From the NCBI RefSeq assembly GCF_042477335.2, contig NC_091251.1, positions 33,682,501-33,746,500 of the forward strand: a stretch of 64,000 bases of DNA, in the 5' to 3' direction. The notes beneath the pieces were generated by a model, which worked only from the letters and a program-made list of their open reading frames with translations, was not told the origin of the DNA and searched no databases. Both the position numbers and the translations under genes were made by a program. Shown piece by piece: positions 18,073 to 28,974 of the stretch (positions within the stretch are counted from its first letter, which is position 1; every line of letters begins with the position of its first letter). The stretch is from Ovis canadensis. Its lineage: Eukaryota; Chordata; Mammalia; Artiodactyla; Bovidae.

Positions 18073-19655
18073 GGCACCTGCCTGGCCTAGTTCCGGCTTT
18101 GGTCGCTGCCTCTTCACTCCTCTGACCTGCCTTTTTTCTCTTTTCTTCCCCCTGGTTGTTTTTTTCTCCTGTCTTTCTCTTCTCGCTTCCCTTTCTTTTC
18201 TGTCCCTCTCTGGTTTTATCTCTTGCTTTTTCTTTCCCTCTCTCCTTTTAGATTCTCTCATTCCCTCTGGCTCTGTCTCTGTCTTTCCCGCTCCCTTTCC
18301 TACCCAACCCTTCTCTCTCTAGATTGTTTACATACGAAGGGCTTTTCTCGCTCAGAGTCTCTTCTCTGAGACACACAATTCTAAGTCAGACCATTGCCCC
18401 CACACCCTCCCTGCCTTTTCTTTAGACCTGAACTTGGATGAGGGTGGGGGTTTGGTGTCCTGAGGAGTCTCCCGGAAGCCGAGTGGAAAGGAAGAACGTG
18501 GGGAAGGGGTACACTCGATACTGGAGAAGACTGTCGACTGGGCAGGGCACTGGCCGTGCAGCTAGGACTCCCCGACCCAAGGAGCCTGGTGCCCCTCTGA
18601 GGCCTGGTGACAGATCTGGAAGGGATGCAGCCTCCATCTCTGACCTCGGAGGAGCCTATCTCACCTCCAAGTACTGAGCTAGGTTCTTACCAAACTCCAT
18701 CCTTCCCTGAAGGAGATGAGAGAAATGAAAAGTAGAACAGCTCCTGAGCATCTTCTCCCTCTTTCTTTCCCCAACAGCCAGCCCCTCACCCAACCCCCTA
18801 GGGTGGCATGCCATGTCAAGAGCAATGCGTAAAGGAAAGATAAAGTCCCATGCAGCCAAGCCCACCTGCTGACCTCTCCCACCTTTCTCTCTCCCCCTAA
18901 AAGTTTATTTGGTTGGTCTGGACTCACGTGTGGCCTTTGATTAAATTCCTAAGGGACCTGAAGAAGACATTTCTACTGCAGAGGGTTAGGGGCACCTGAG
19001 CAAGGACCCCACTCCCCAACTCTGGCAGTAGTGGCGGGGGGAGGCAGTTCTGGAAAATGAACCACACAAGAAAACAGGAACTCACAGGGCAGGAGAAGCT
19101 GGTCAGTAGTCTCTAAGTGGGTTAGATCCCTTCCCCCATCATATCAGAATCTTGTGAACTGGAAAAACAACACGAAGGAGGGGATCAATCTCACACACTT
19201 TCCAGGGAGAGCAGAGAGGTGAGAGTCAAACCGGGGTGAGAGGTGGGTAGAGAGCCCTGTTGGAGGTTGTGGCTGATCCCTGGTACTAGCGTTTCCCCTG
19301 GGGACAGGAAGCCCTAGGAAGAGGGGGCTTGAGGGTCCCCAGGGGATCTTTCCTCCCTCCCCTGCATGAGGCAGAGGCAAGCTGCCTGCCAACCCCCTCC
19401 CTCAAGGAATGGCCTTGCCTGGGAATGCCCACCACACACAAACTCTTCTTTTTTTTTCTAGTCAAACTCTGTTTACTCCCTGGCCTGCCTCCCTCCCTCT
19501 TCCTCTCTCAAACTTTACTTCTGATTTCTATTTCATGGAATTTGGGATTGACGTTAAAACAACAGTGCCGCCAACACCAAGTCTTGCAGGAAAAAAAAAA
19601 TACAAAGAAATTTAACAAAAAAAAAAATATATTAATAAAAAAGTTCAAAAAAAGG
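18073..19655 (+). other. JPH4: JPH4 3' untranslated region (inferred)
   Basis: Runs from the stop codon to a likely polyadenylation site near 19650. It includes a strongly pyrimidine-rich segment at 18119-18330 and an alternative ATTAAA signal at 18940-18945. No coding continuation exists. Length, about 1.6 kb, is an inference from the signal positions. Confidence 0.6.
19634..19639 (+). terminator. JPH4: Probable distal JPH4 polyadenylation signal
   Basis: AATAAA in an A-rich stretch, followed by an A run and then G-rich sequence (19656-19661). It is the last signal before the GC boxes of AP1G2. ATTAAA at 18940 is a possible proximal alternative. Confidence 0.5.
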
Positions 19656-19859
19656 GGGGGGAATTGTCCTCTCCTTTGGGTGCGATGGATTCAAACCCAA
19701 ACTCTCAGAAGCTCTCCAGTGAACGAGCCCTCTTGCGAAGTCCCAGGCCTGTTAGACAGTCTCGCCGCCCCGAAGTAGTTAAAAAGATCCTTCCCTTGTA
19801 CTCCAAATCAGAAAGGCCTAAGGTCAGAGGATTCAAGATTGCTCTGCAGTCTGCAGGGC

Positions 19860-20363
19860 GGCCCAGGAGGGGCGGGGTCCCGCGATAGGGGCGGGGAGAG
19901 AGAAGGATCAGACCAAGCCCCAACCTTCCTCGGGGCTAGGACCAGGAAGCGCTGGGGGGAGAGGAGCGGAGTGGAGACTGAAGCCAGGTGAGGCTGGCGT
20001 CCTGGTGTGGGGAAGCTGACACCGCCTGAGAAGGGGACGGGGGTCTCTGCGAAAGAAGCAGCGCCGGGCTCTAGAAGGAAGGGAATAACTGAGCTAGGGA
20101 TGGGAAGCCAGGTGGAGACCCGCCGTTGAGGGGGAAATAGGCGGGGTTCCAGCGCAGGCTCGGTAAGCGACGGGTGCGGGGTGGGGCGAGGACGCATGCG
20201 TAATGGAGGTCTCGGGCGGCATTTGGGGACAGGGATCAGTTTTAGCGTGTCTTGGGACCCGGGCCCTCGGGAATTTGGTTAATTGCAAGCCTGTGCAGAA
20301 AAGGCCGGATGCTTACTGCCAGAGGGTTAAGGCCCTCTCCGTTTCCGGGCTCTGCCCGCCAGG
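19860..20363 (+). promoter_or_regulatory. AP1G2: Probable AP1G2 promoter and leader
   Basis: CpG-rich, TATA-less sequence with two Sp1-type GC boxes (GGGGCGGGG at 19869-19877 and 19888-19896). A non-coding exon could end at 19987 (CCAG then GTGAGG) and join the acceptor CCCGCCAG at 20362, directly before the start codon. The JPH4 3' end lies only about 200 bp upstream, so the two genes are almost back to back in the same direction. Confidence 0.5.
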
Positions 20364-23300
20364 ATGGTGGCGTCCTCGCTGAAGCTTCAGGATCTAATCC
20401 AGGAGATTCGTGAGGCCAAGACCCAGGCCCAGGAGCGGGAGGTGATCCAGAAAGAGTGCGCCCACATCCGGGCCTCCTTCCGCGATGGGGACCCTCTGCA
20501 CAGCCACCGCCAGCTGGCCAAACTGCTCTACGTCCACATGTTAGGCTACCCCGCCCACTTTGGACAGGTACTGGGCGTGGACGCCTCCCGTCCGAGTTTG
20601 ATGAGAGAAGCTAGTGGGGCACGGTAGCGAACACCACCCCCTCACTTACTTGTTTCTCGATTTCTTTATTCTGCGGAGTTTCTGGGCCCTCACAGGGTGT
20701 ACCGCAGATCTCCTTGCCCTTTACCACCCCAACTGGTCATCAGATGGACCGAACCCCTCATTCTCTGGCCAGCGCCATTCAAGGCCCTTCCTTTCTTCTC
20801 CCATTCTTCCGTTTCCTTGAAACTAACTGAATCTCCTAAACCTCTGTTCATGTTGAACGGGGCGGTCCTGGGGTATGCTGCCCCCACAGGTTAATCTGGT
20901 GTAAAGGAGAACCAAAAGCCACGCTAGTGCCTCCGGTTTCACCCCTACCCCTTCCTGGTCTGCCCCCTTCCCTGTAGATGGAGTGCCTGAAACTGATCGC
21001 CTCCCCCAGGTTCACAGACAAGAGGGTGGGCTACCTGGGGGCCATGCTTCTACTGGATGAGAGGCAGGATGCCCACCTGCTCATTACCAACAGCATCAAG
21101 AAGTGAGAGGGTTCTGGGAAGCACTTGGAATCAGGGAGATGGGAGAGTGGGGAACTGGGAAATCCCAGGGGGTTGCCTGCTGTAGGTACTGAAGGACTGG
21201 ACTTCTCAGAGGCTTGACTGACTGTCCTCCCCAAACTCTGCAGTGACCTGAGCCAGGGAATTGAGGCTGTCCAAGGCCTAGCCTTGTGCACACTGAGTGC
21301 CATGGGCTCTGCTGAGATGTGCCGGGACTTGGCCCCGGAGGTGGAGAAGCTGCTCCTGCAGCCCAGCCCCTATGTGCGCAAGAAGGTGAGACAGCAGGTT
21401 CTAGGCTCTTGCTCCTGCACAAACTGTCCTGTCTGCCACATGATAGAGGTGGGGGATTCCATCCTGGCAGACCCTCGCCCTCTCTGAGCCCTCTGACCTC
21501 TGCAGGCTGTTCTGACTGCAGTACACATGATCCGGAAGGTCCCTGAACTCTCTGACATCTTCCTCCCACCCTGTGCCCAGCTGCTTCATGAACGCCACCA
21601 TGGTAAGGCCACGGGGCTCCTCGTCCACTGCCTCAGCTCTGGCTGTGGGAAAGGGAGCCCAAGGACAGGAACAGTAGCTCCCAGGTGAAGGGCAGCACGT
21701 GCATGCAAACACGCACACAGTAGACTCCCCTGTGCCCTGTCCACCATTGGCTCCCTCACCCTGACCCAGGCATCCTGCTGGGCACTGTCACGCTGATCAC
21801 CGAGCTCTGCGAACGAAGCCCTGCAGCCCTCCAGCACTTTCGAAAGGTGGGCTGGTGAAGGGGTGGGCCCCGGGCCAGGAGGAGAAGGGCAGTGGGGTTG
21901 GAGGGAGCTGAAGGGAGAGAGGATTAGGAAGAATGCCCAGGTCAGGCTCTGCCCTCCCTCCAGGTGGTACCCCAGCTGGTGCACACCCTCCGGACTCTGG
22001 TGATGACAGGATGCTCCACAGAACACAGCGTGTCTGGAGTCAGCGACCCATTCCTGCAGGTGGGCTGATCCTTCCCTGCTGTATCCCTGGAACAAAAAGC
22101 TTAGGCATCCCATGGCCAGTGGTCCCCTCCCAGACAATACTTTGGTTCATCAGTAACTTGGGCAGGAGGGTGGCAGGCACCAGGTCATCCCAGGTCCAGT
22201 GTGGGGAGGGGGAGTGCCTGAAAAGTAGAAAATCCAACTTGGTAACAATTTTTTTTTTTTCAAAAGACTGTCCCCAGATCTCCTGGCCTCACTCACCTCT
22301 GAACCCTCCCAGGGCCCAAGGGGACAGAGGAGGCTGGGAGGGGGGACTGCAAGGAGGCTGTTGGGAGCCAGCCAGACCCCTCACAGTGCTCTCAACGTTG
22401 GATTTCTCTCCTCAGCCCCTTACCCCCAACTCTCATTTAACCCAATTTCAGGTCCAGATACTTCGTCTGCTTCGGATTCTGGGCCGGAACCACGAGGAGA
22501 GCAGTGAGACCATGAATGACTTGCTGGCCCAGGTGGGGGTGGGGGCCTGGGTTATGGGTGTTGCTCTGTGATCCCACTGGCCTGGGCGTCCCTCCCATGA
22601 CCGCTCCCCCTGCAGTGGCCAAATGATCATGTCTCCATTTCTTTCTGGACTGTGATCTCTCCTGAGGTCAGGGACACAGTCTGTTACAGTGCAGTAGTCC
22701 CTGGCACATAGTTGGGGGGGCGGGGGTGGAGGGGATGGATAGACTTTTGTAAGCTGTTTGAGGGATGACATGAGGAAAGGGTGGAGCCCCTTAGAGCTTC
22801 TCTCCCATCCACGCAGGTAGCCACAAACACTGACAGCAGCCGAAATGCGGGCAATGCGGTTCTGTTTGAGACGGTGTTGACTATCATGGACATCCGCTCT
22901 GCTGCGGGCCTAAGGGTACCTTCCCTGAGGCCCCTCCCCTGGGCCCCTCCCACCCACTCCAGCCGGGCAGACAGGTCCTGTTCTCCGGTTTCTCCTCCCT
23001 GCCCGGGGCACCCTGTGCCACGCAGTCACCACTGCTGAATGAGCAGGCTGCTCCTTCCCTGACTCCCAACCTCTGCCTCCCATAGGTTCTAGCTGTCAAC
23101 ATTCTTGGCCGCTTCCTACTCAACAGTGACAGGAACATTAGGTAATAGGCCCAGGTGTCTGGCAGGGCTGTGCCACTGAGCCCTTGACCCTCTGCCCTCC
23201 TTCTTCCAGAATCTCTGGATTCACCAGCCCCTTATTTCCATACCCAGGGCAGGACGGGTGGGGAGAGGGCTGACGGCCAGGGTATGCTAAGGACCCTCGT

Positions 23301-26300
23301 GCTCTGACCAGATATGTGGCGCTGACGTCCTTGCTGAAGCTGGTGCAGTCTGATCACAGTGCTGTGCAGCGGCACCGGCCCACTGTGGTGGAGTGTCTGT
23401 GGGAACCTGACGCCTCCCTTAGCCGGTAAGCAGGGCAGAGGAACCACAGTGACAAGTAGAGGGCCTAAACCCCAGGCCAGCTCAGCAGCTGGAGAAAGGG
23501 GACTACAGAGACAGGTGCCTGGGGAAGGGGGGCCCCAAGGAATGTCATGGGGTGACCTGGGAGACCTTGTCTGAACACATGTTTCTTCTCCAGGCGGGCC
23601 CTGGAACTGAGCCTGGCCCTGGTGAATAGCTCCAACGTGCGAGCCATGACCCAGGAGCTGCAGGGCTTTCTGGAGTCCTGCCCCCCTGATCTACGGCCCG
23701 ACTGTGCCTCTGGCATCCTACTGGCAGCAGAGAGGTGAGGGGATGGGTGCCCAGGAGGCAGAGAGGGTGGCATCCAGGGAGGGTCATCGCCAGGACTAAA
23801 GAGCCATGATGTCCCCTAGGTTTGCCCCAACCAAGCGGTGGCACATAGATACCATCCTCCGTGTGCTGACGACGGTGAGGCAGGGGCTGGGCTGAGAGCT
23901 GGGGTGGGGGCGGGCAGGGTTCACCACACTGACCCAGCCACATTCACCCCTCCAGGCAGGCACCTATGTGCGCGATGATGCAGTGGCCAACCTGATCCAG
24001 CTGATTGGGGGAGCCCAGGAGCTCCACGCCTACTCTGTGCGCCGCCTCTACAGCGCCCTGGCTGAGGACATCTCCCAGGTACTGCTCCTTCCACCAGGCG
24101 CAGGGCTGCCTACCCCTCTCATCCCTTCCTGGGCTCCCTGCTCCACACACCAGATTCCCAACTGTTTTTCCCCTAGAGTCACAGCTCTGTCTCTCTCTCT
24201 TTTATCCTCACAGCTTTCTACTTGGTAGAGTCACTGAAGGACAGAGCCCTGCTCATAGTTAGAACACCCAGACTTCTGTCCTGGTTCTGTTACTGTCTGT
24301 GCAACCACAGATGACTCACTGAACTTTCTTCATACCGGGTCTACTCAGCATTCTACCCTGCCTACCTCCCAGAGCTGTCTTGATCAAACAGGATATAGAT
24401 AAAAGCTCTTTTTGCATGTATTAGTTCTTATTACTACCTTGAATGCTGAGTGAATTCACAGATGCCAACCAATAACCAATATGCCAATACTGCTTTCCAT
24501 GTTGCTTTAGTAGGCTAGGCAGAAACCACCCACCCCTTCCTCAAGGGAGGACCCCCTCACTCCATCCTCACTGCACCCCTTGTGCTTAGGCCATGGCGGG
24601 GGTAAGCGGGGTTGTTTTGTTTTTGGTATTTCTTTCTGAGTTTTATCCTACAGTACTTCTAAAAACTGAAACAGTTGATTTACACTACTTAGTTTCAGGC
24701 ATACAACAAAGGGATCCTTATAAGATTATTATTTTTCTAATGTGGATCATTTTTTAAAAATCTTTATTGAATTTGTTACAATATTCCTTCTGTTTTATAT
24801 TTTTGGGTTTTTTTGGCCCTGAGGTATGTGGGATCTGAGCTCCCCAACCAGGAATCAAACACATACCCTCTGCATTGGAAGGCAAAGTCTTAATGACTGG
24901 ACTGACAGGGAATTCCCAAGATTATTTTCCATTATAGATTTTTACAAGATATTGAATGTACAGTAAACCCTTGCATATTTATTTTATATATAGTAGTTTG
25001 TATCTGTTTATCTCCATATTCCTAATTTATCCTTCCCATCCCTCCCCCCATTGGTAACCGTAAGTTTGTTTTCTATTTCTGTGAGTGTTTCTGTTTTGTG
25101 TATGGATTCATTTGTATTATCTTTTAGATTCCTCACAGAAATATTATCATACTGTTTGTCTTTCTCTGGCTTATTTCACTTAGTATGATAATCATGAGAT
25201 CTGTTGTAGGCCATGTAGTTCTCATACTTGGCCACTAGAGGGCAGAGGAAGCCCAGGAGCCAGGACAGAGCCTGCAACTAACACAACTGCTCATAACTGC
25301 TCCCTGTGCCAAGGCCCTTCCCTTTCCCCACCCCTGCAAGCTCCACTATCTCTGCACTGCCTAAAAGGATGTCATGGGGTCTGGAAGTGAGGAGAGGACC
25401 CAGATGCCGGCCCAGCATGTTTCTCATCCCCCACAGCAACCACTGGTGCAGGTGGCAGCCTGGTGCATTGGGGAATACGGAGACCTCCTGCTGGAGGGGA
25501 CCTGTGAGGAAACTGAGCCCCTGCAGGTGGGTCCTGCATTGGGGTACACTGAGGAGGGACATGTGAGGGGAGTCAGGGCCGGTCCCAGGATCACTCTGTG
25601 TGCCCCCCGGAAGGTGGAGAAAGAGGAGGTGTTGGCACTGCTGGAAAGGGTGCTGCAGTCCCAGATGTCCCTGCCAGCCACCAGGGGATATGCCCTCACG
25701 GCCCTCATGAAGCTCAGCACCCGGCTCCATGGGGACAACAAGTAAGACCCGGTCCCTGCCCCTCCCACAGAGCCTCTTCTTGGTACCTCCAGCGAGAGCT
25801 TTCCCTTCACCATGCCCTCTGTTTCTGAGTTTCCCTCCAGGCCTACACCTCCATCCCCAGCCCCCTGTCCTTAGGTCCTTCCTTTTGAGCCAAGTATTGT
25901 GGGTCTCTCCCTGCTCTGTGGGGGCCTCTTCCTTCCCTGCCACATCCTAGAGGTGAAGGGCAGGGCAGATGGCCAGTCCCAGTCACGGACCACCCTGTGG
26001 CCCAGCCGCATCTGCCAGGTGATGTCCATCTATGGGAGCTGCCAGGACGTGGAGCTGCAGCAGCGGGCGGTGGAGTACAACGCTCTCTTCCGGAAGTACA
26101 ACCACTTGAGGTGCGCCGCTGACGGTGTGGGACCCAACCCCCAGCTCGCTCCCTATGGCCCTTTCTGGGTGCAGGGTCACAGCCTTACCTGTGCCCACCC
26201 ACAGTTCATGGACGCTAAGTGGGCTTCCCACCCTCCTTGTTCATCTGAAAGCCAGAAAGACTATTCCGTCTTAGGAAATCAGAGGGGCATTTCTGACCCA

Positions 26301-28091
26301 CCATGAGCCCAGGTTTCTCATATTTTTACCCCTCCTCCCACACCTCTTGTGAAAAGCCCAGGGTCTACCCAGAGGGATACACCTGCCTTCTTCCTCTCAG
26401 GGCTGCCGTCCTGGAAAAGATGCCTCTTGTGGAGCGGGGTGGCCCTCAGGTCGATGAGGAAGCAAAGGAAAGCAAAGAAGTAGCCCAGCTTTCGGAAGCA
26501 GCCCCTGTCCCCACAGAGACCCAGGTGAGAGGGCCTGGGGAGCCCTGGGGGAAGATCATGGTCCAGCTTCCATACCCAGCCCTGACCCTTCTGCCCTCTC
26601 CAGGCCTCAAAGCTCTTGGATCTGTTAGATCTCCTGGATGGCCCTTCTGAGAATGCCCAGCACCCTCCCCCTCTGGATCCCACCCCAGGAGACACTTTGA
26701 TACATCTCCTTGACCTTCCCTGCGCTCCCCTACCCCCTGGTAAGCCTCAGCAAAAGGGAGATGTCTTAAAGAAGGGGCAGTGGAAATAGGTGCTTCCCCT
26801 TCTAAGCTGAGGCCTGAGATTTGAAGTCCCTCTTCCCTGCTGTGTGCTACCATCACATCCCCATCTTAGTAAAAGGATTCATTAGATCATACCAGTTCCC
26901 TCCTGGACACCCTCCAGTGCCTTCCTTTGTTCAGGTTTCTTAGTTCTGGCCCGGGGTCCTGCTTCCTCCCTGCCCATCTCACAGGCTTTCCCACTACCTG
27001 CTCCACAGGCCCCCTCTCAACTCTGAGGTCCTCTCACCTCAAGCCCTTGGTGTTCATATTCTTTTCACATGGAATGTTTTTTCCCCAGCACATTAAAATA
27101 ACTGGCTCACTCTCCATCTTCAGTCTCAGCTAAAATGTCAGATACTGCCCCTCCCTCTCCTACTTAAGTTAGTTCCCCCCACAGGTTATTTCCTTCAGAG
27201 CACCAGTTACAGACTGTGATTGTTTTCTTGTTTATTGTTTTTCTCTCCTAAGCTGTGAGCTCCACTGGGGGCCTCATCTTCTTGTCCACTCGATCACTAG
27301 CATCTGGAGCAGTTCCCTGCACCCAGTGGGTGCTCATTTAATTTTTCTTGCATGAATGAATGAACTGTTATCTTCAGCCCATATACTGAGTCACTTCTCT
27401 CTCCCTACTGTAGCTCCCATCCCAAATCTCAAAGTATTTGAGCGTGAAGGACTTCAGCTGAATCTTTCTTTTGTTCGACCCCCTGGAACCCCTACTTTGC
27501 TGTTAATCACTGTCACTGCCACCAACACCTCAGGGGGTGACGTCACCCACTTCATCTGCCAGGCGGCTGTGCCTAAGGTTTGTAGAAGACCGGGACTCAG
27601 AGGTAGCCTGGATACTCCAGGAGAAAAAGCCACTAAGTAGGGGAGGTGCTGGGGGTGGAGGGAGGGTGAGATGAGAAGGGAGTGACTGCAGAGACAGGCA
27701 CCTGGGGAGTCACGGGAAGAGGGTTTGAAACTGTTGGGTGTGGAGTGGTTGCCTGAGCCAGCCAGCTGCCTTATGTGTGCTCTGTCTAACCTCCTGTGTT
27801 TAGAGTTTCCAGCTGCAGCTACAGGCCCCCAGTGGAGACACTGTTCCAGCCCAGGGTGGCCTTCCGATGACCCAGCTGCTCAGAATCCTCAATCCTAACA
27901 AGGTGAGCTCCAGGAGCCCCTCGAGGCTGAGACCTAGGGCAGGGAGGAGCCACCTGTGCTTACCCCGGTCTTCGCTCTCCTGTTCCTAGGCCCCCTTGCG
28001 GTTGAAGTTGCGCCTCACCTACGACCACTTTGGCCAGTCGGTACAGGAAATCTTTGAGGTGAACAACTTGCCTGTGGAGACATGGCAGTAA
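20364..28091 (+). CDS. AP1G2: AP-1-like complex subunit gamma-2 (gamma-2 adaptin)
   Basis: Coding exons: 20364-20567, 20978-21102, 21244-21385, 21506-21602, 21770-21846, 21964-22059, 22452-22532, 22817-22915, 23086-23141, 23312-23425, 23594-23734, 23820-23874, 23956-24078, 25437-25526, 25614-25741, 26006-26110, 26401-26524, 26604-26739, 27414-27577, 27804-27902, 27990-28091 (2358 nt, 785 aa, the recalled human length). Gamma-2 adaptin is a large subunit of a clathrin adaptor that sorts cargo at the trans-Golgi/endosomes. The first ~580 residues form the alpha-solenoid trunk ([12 protein letters not shown] near the start; [34 protein letters not shown]). A Leu/Asp/Pro-rich hinge ([10 protein letters not shown] near 625) carries clathrin-box-like DLLDL motifs. 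The ear follows from about 665 ([15 protein letters not shown]) to the end ([12 protein letters not shown]). The start has strong context (A at -3, G at +4). The exon at 25614 has a poor acceptor tract (CCCCCCGGAAG) but phase and homology support it. Confidence 0.97.
24255..24440 (+). repeat. MIR SINE fragment
   Basis: 'gttctgttactgtctgtgca' and 'agatgactcactgaactttc' correspond to the MIR core; diverged. In the largest AP1G2 intron. Confidence 0.55.
24650..25205 (-). mobile_element. L1 3' end split by a SINE
   Basis: The + strand is the reverse complement of a ruminant L1 3' region: 'acagttgatttacactactt' on the left and 'ttatttcacttagtatgata' on the right. The two parts are separated by the CHR SINE at 24731-24917, so the L1 is the older insertion. 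It lies antisense in the 24079-25436 intron of AP1G2. Confidence 0.75.
24731..24917 (-). mobile_element. CHR-type SINE nested in L1
   Basis: Reverse CHR ('caaccaggaatcaaacacat', 'gactggactgacagggaatt'). A 9-bp repeat AAGATTATT flanks it at 24722-24730 and 24918-24926, a clear target-site duplication. Confidence 0.88.
26890..27364 (+). repeat. L2 LINE 3' end
   Basis: 'tgtgagctccactgggggcc', 'agtgggtgctcatttaattt' and the terminal TGAATGAATGAA identify an L2 3' end in sense within the AP1G2 intron 26740-27413. Confidence 0.8.
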
Positions 28092-28250
28092 CTCCGCCTC
28101 CACTCAGAGCCTGAAATCCTCCTGTGTCCCCAAATCAGGAGCCCCAGCTACTTGGATCCATATCTGAGGGTGACCAGCAGGTGGCACTCTGGTCCTGTCC
28201 TTGCTGCTGCAGAACTGGGGTGGGGGGAACCCCACAAATGATGAAAGCCC

Positions 28251-28256
28251 AATAAA
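28251..28256 (+). terminator. AP1G2: AP1G2 polyadenylation signal
   Basis: AATAAA 160 bases after the stop codon, followed by a G-rich downstream element. This gives a very short 3' UTR. Confidence 0.8.
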
Positions 28257-28394
28257 GCCCTAGGGGGCAAAGCCATGATTTGAGGTAGAAAATGTATGTG
28301 AATAACAGCCAGGGAAGAGCCTTCTTATACAGGAAGCAGGTATCTTGCCCTAAGCCTTTGGAACTGGTTTCAACAAAGGAAGGTTTTCCTTCTA

Positions 28395-28418
28395 CCCCCC
28401 CCCCCCCCCCCCCCCCCC
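28395..28418 (+). repeat. Poly-C homopolymer
   Basis: Twenty-four consecutive C residues between the AP1G2 polyadenylation signal and the THTPA stop codon, in the convergent intergenic gap. The exact length may be affected by sequencing or assembly. Confidence 0.9.
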
Positions 28419-28974
28419 GTTCTGGCTGGGGAGCAGATGTGCCCCTAAACCTCCACAGGAGGCACTCTACTCTCTAGGCACAGGGGCAGTGGCAAACCAG
28501 AAGTTCTAGATTTCTAACAGGAATCCTCACCAGCTTCCCCAAGCTGCTGCTGTTCCCTGTAGCCCGGGGCAGGGAAATCCCTGCTGCCTCCCCTCCTCTC
28601 TAACTCAGCTGTAAGGCAGTTTAGGAGCCGCTGGCAGAATCAATGGCATCGACCAAGGGAGGGGGGTGGCAAGGGATTTTCCTGTGCTTAACTACTGATC
28701 ACGGCTAAGTGGAAATCCTATAAACACGAGCGGAAATCAATGGAGGCTGCTTAGCGGCCAGGGGAGAGGGGCGGCCCACAGATTGCATCTGACGGATGAG
28801 GGAGAGGAGGCAGCCAGGGAAGGCTCCAGGAAGGATAGCGGAGGGTAGGGTGAAGGAACAGGCAGAGCTGGAGCGAGAGGGGTCACTGTGGGAAGGGGAG
28901 CCAGAAGGGAAGAGGCACGGTGAGCCCAGGAATGAAGCTCCTCAGCCCCGTGTCATGTCCAGATCTCCAGTCCC

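Noticed and set aside
25598-25613. Alternative start of the AP1G2 exon upstream of 25614
   Set aside because: The next upstream AG choices would break phase or insert residues not seen in the family; 25614 keeps phase and the expected V-x-x-E-E-V-L sequence.
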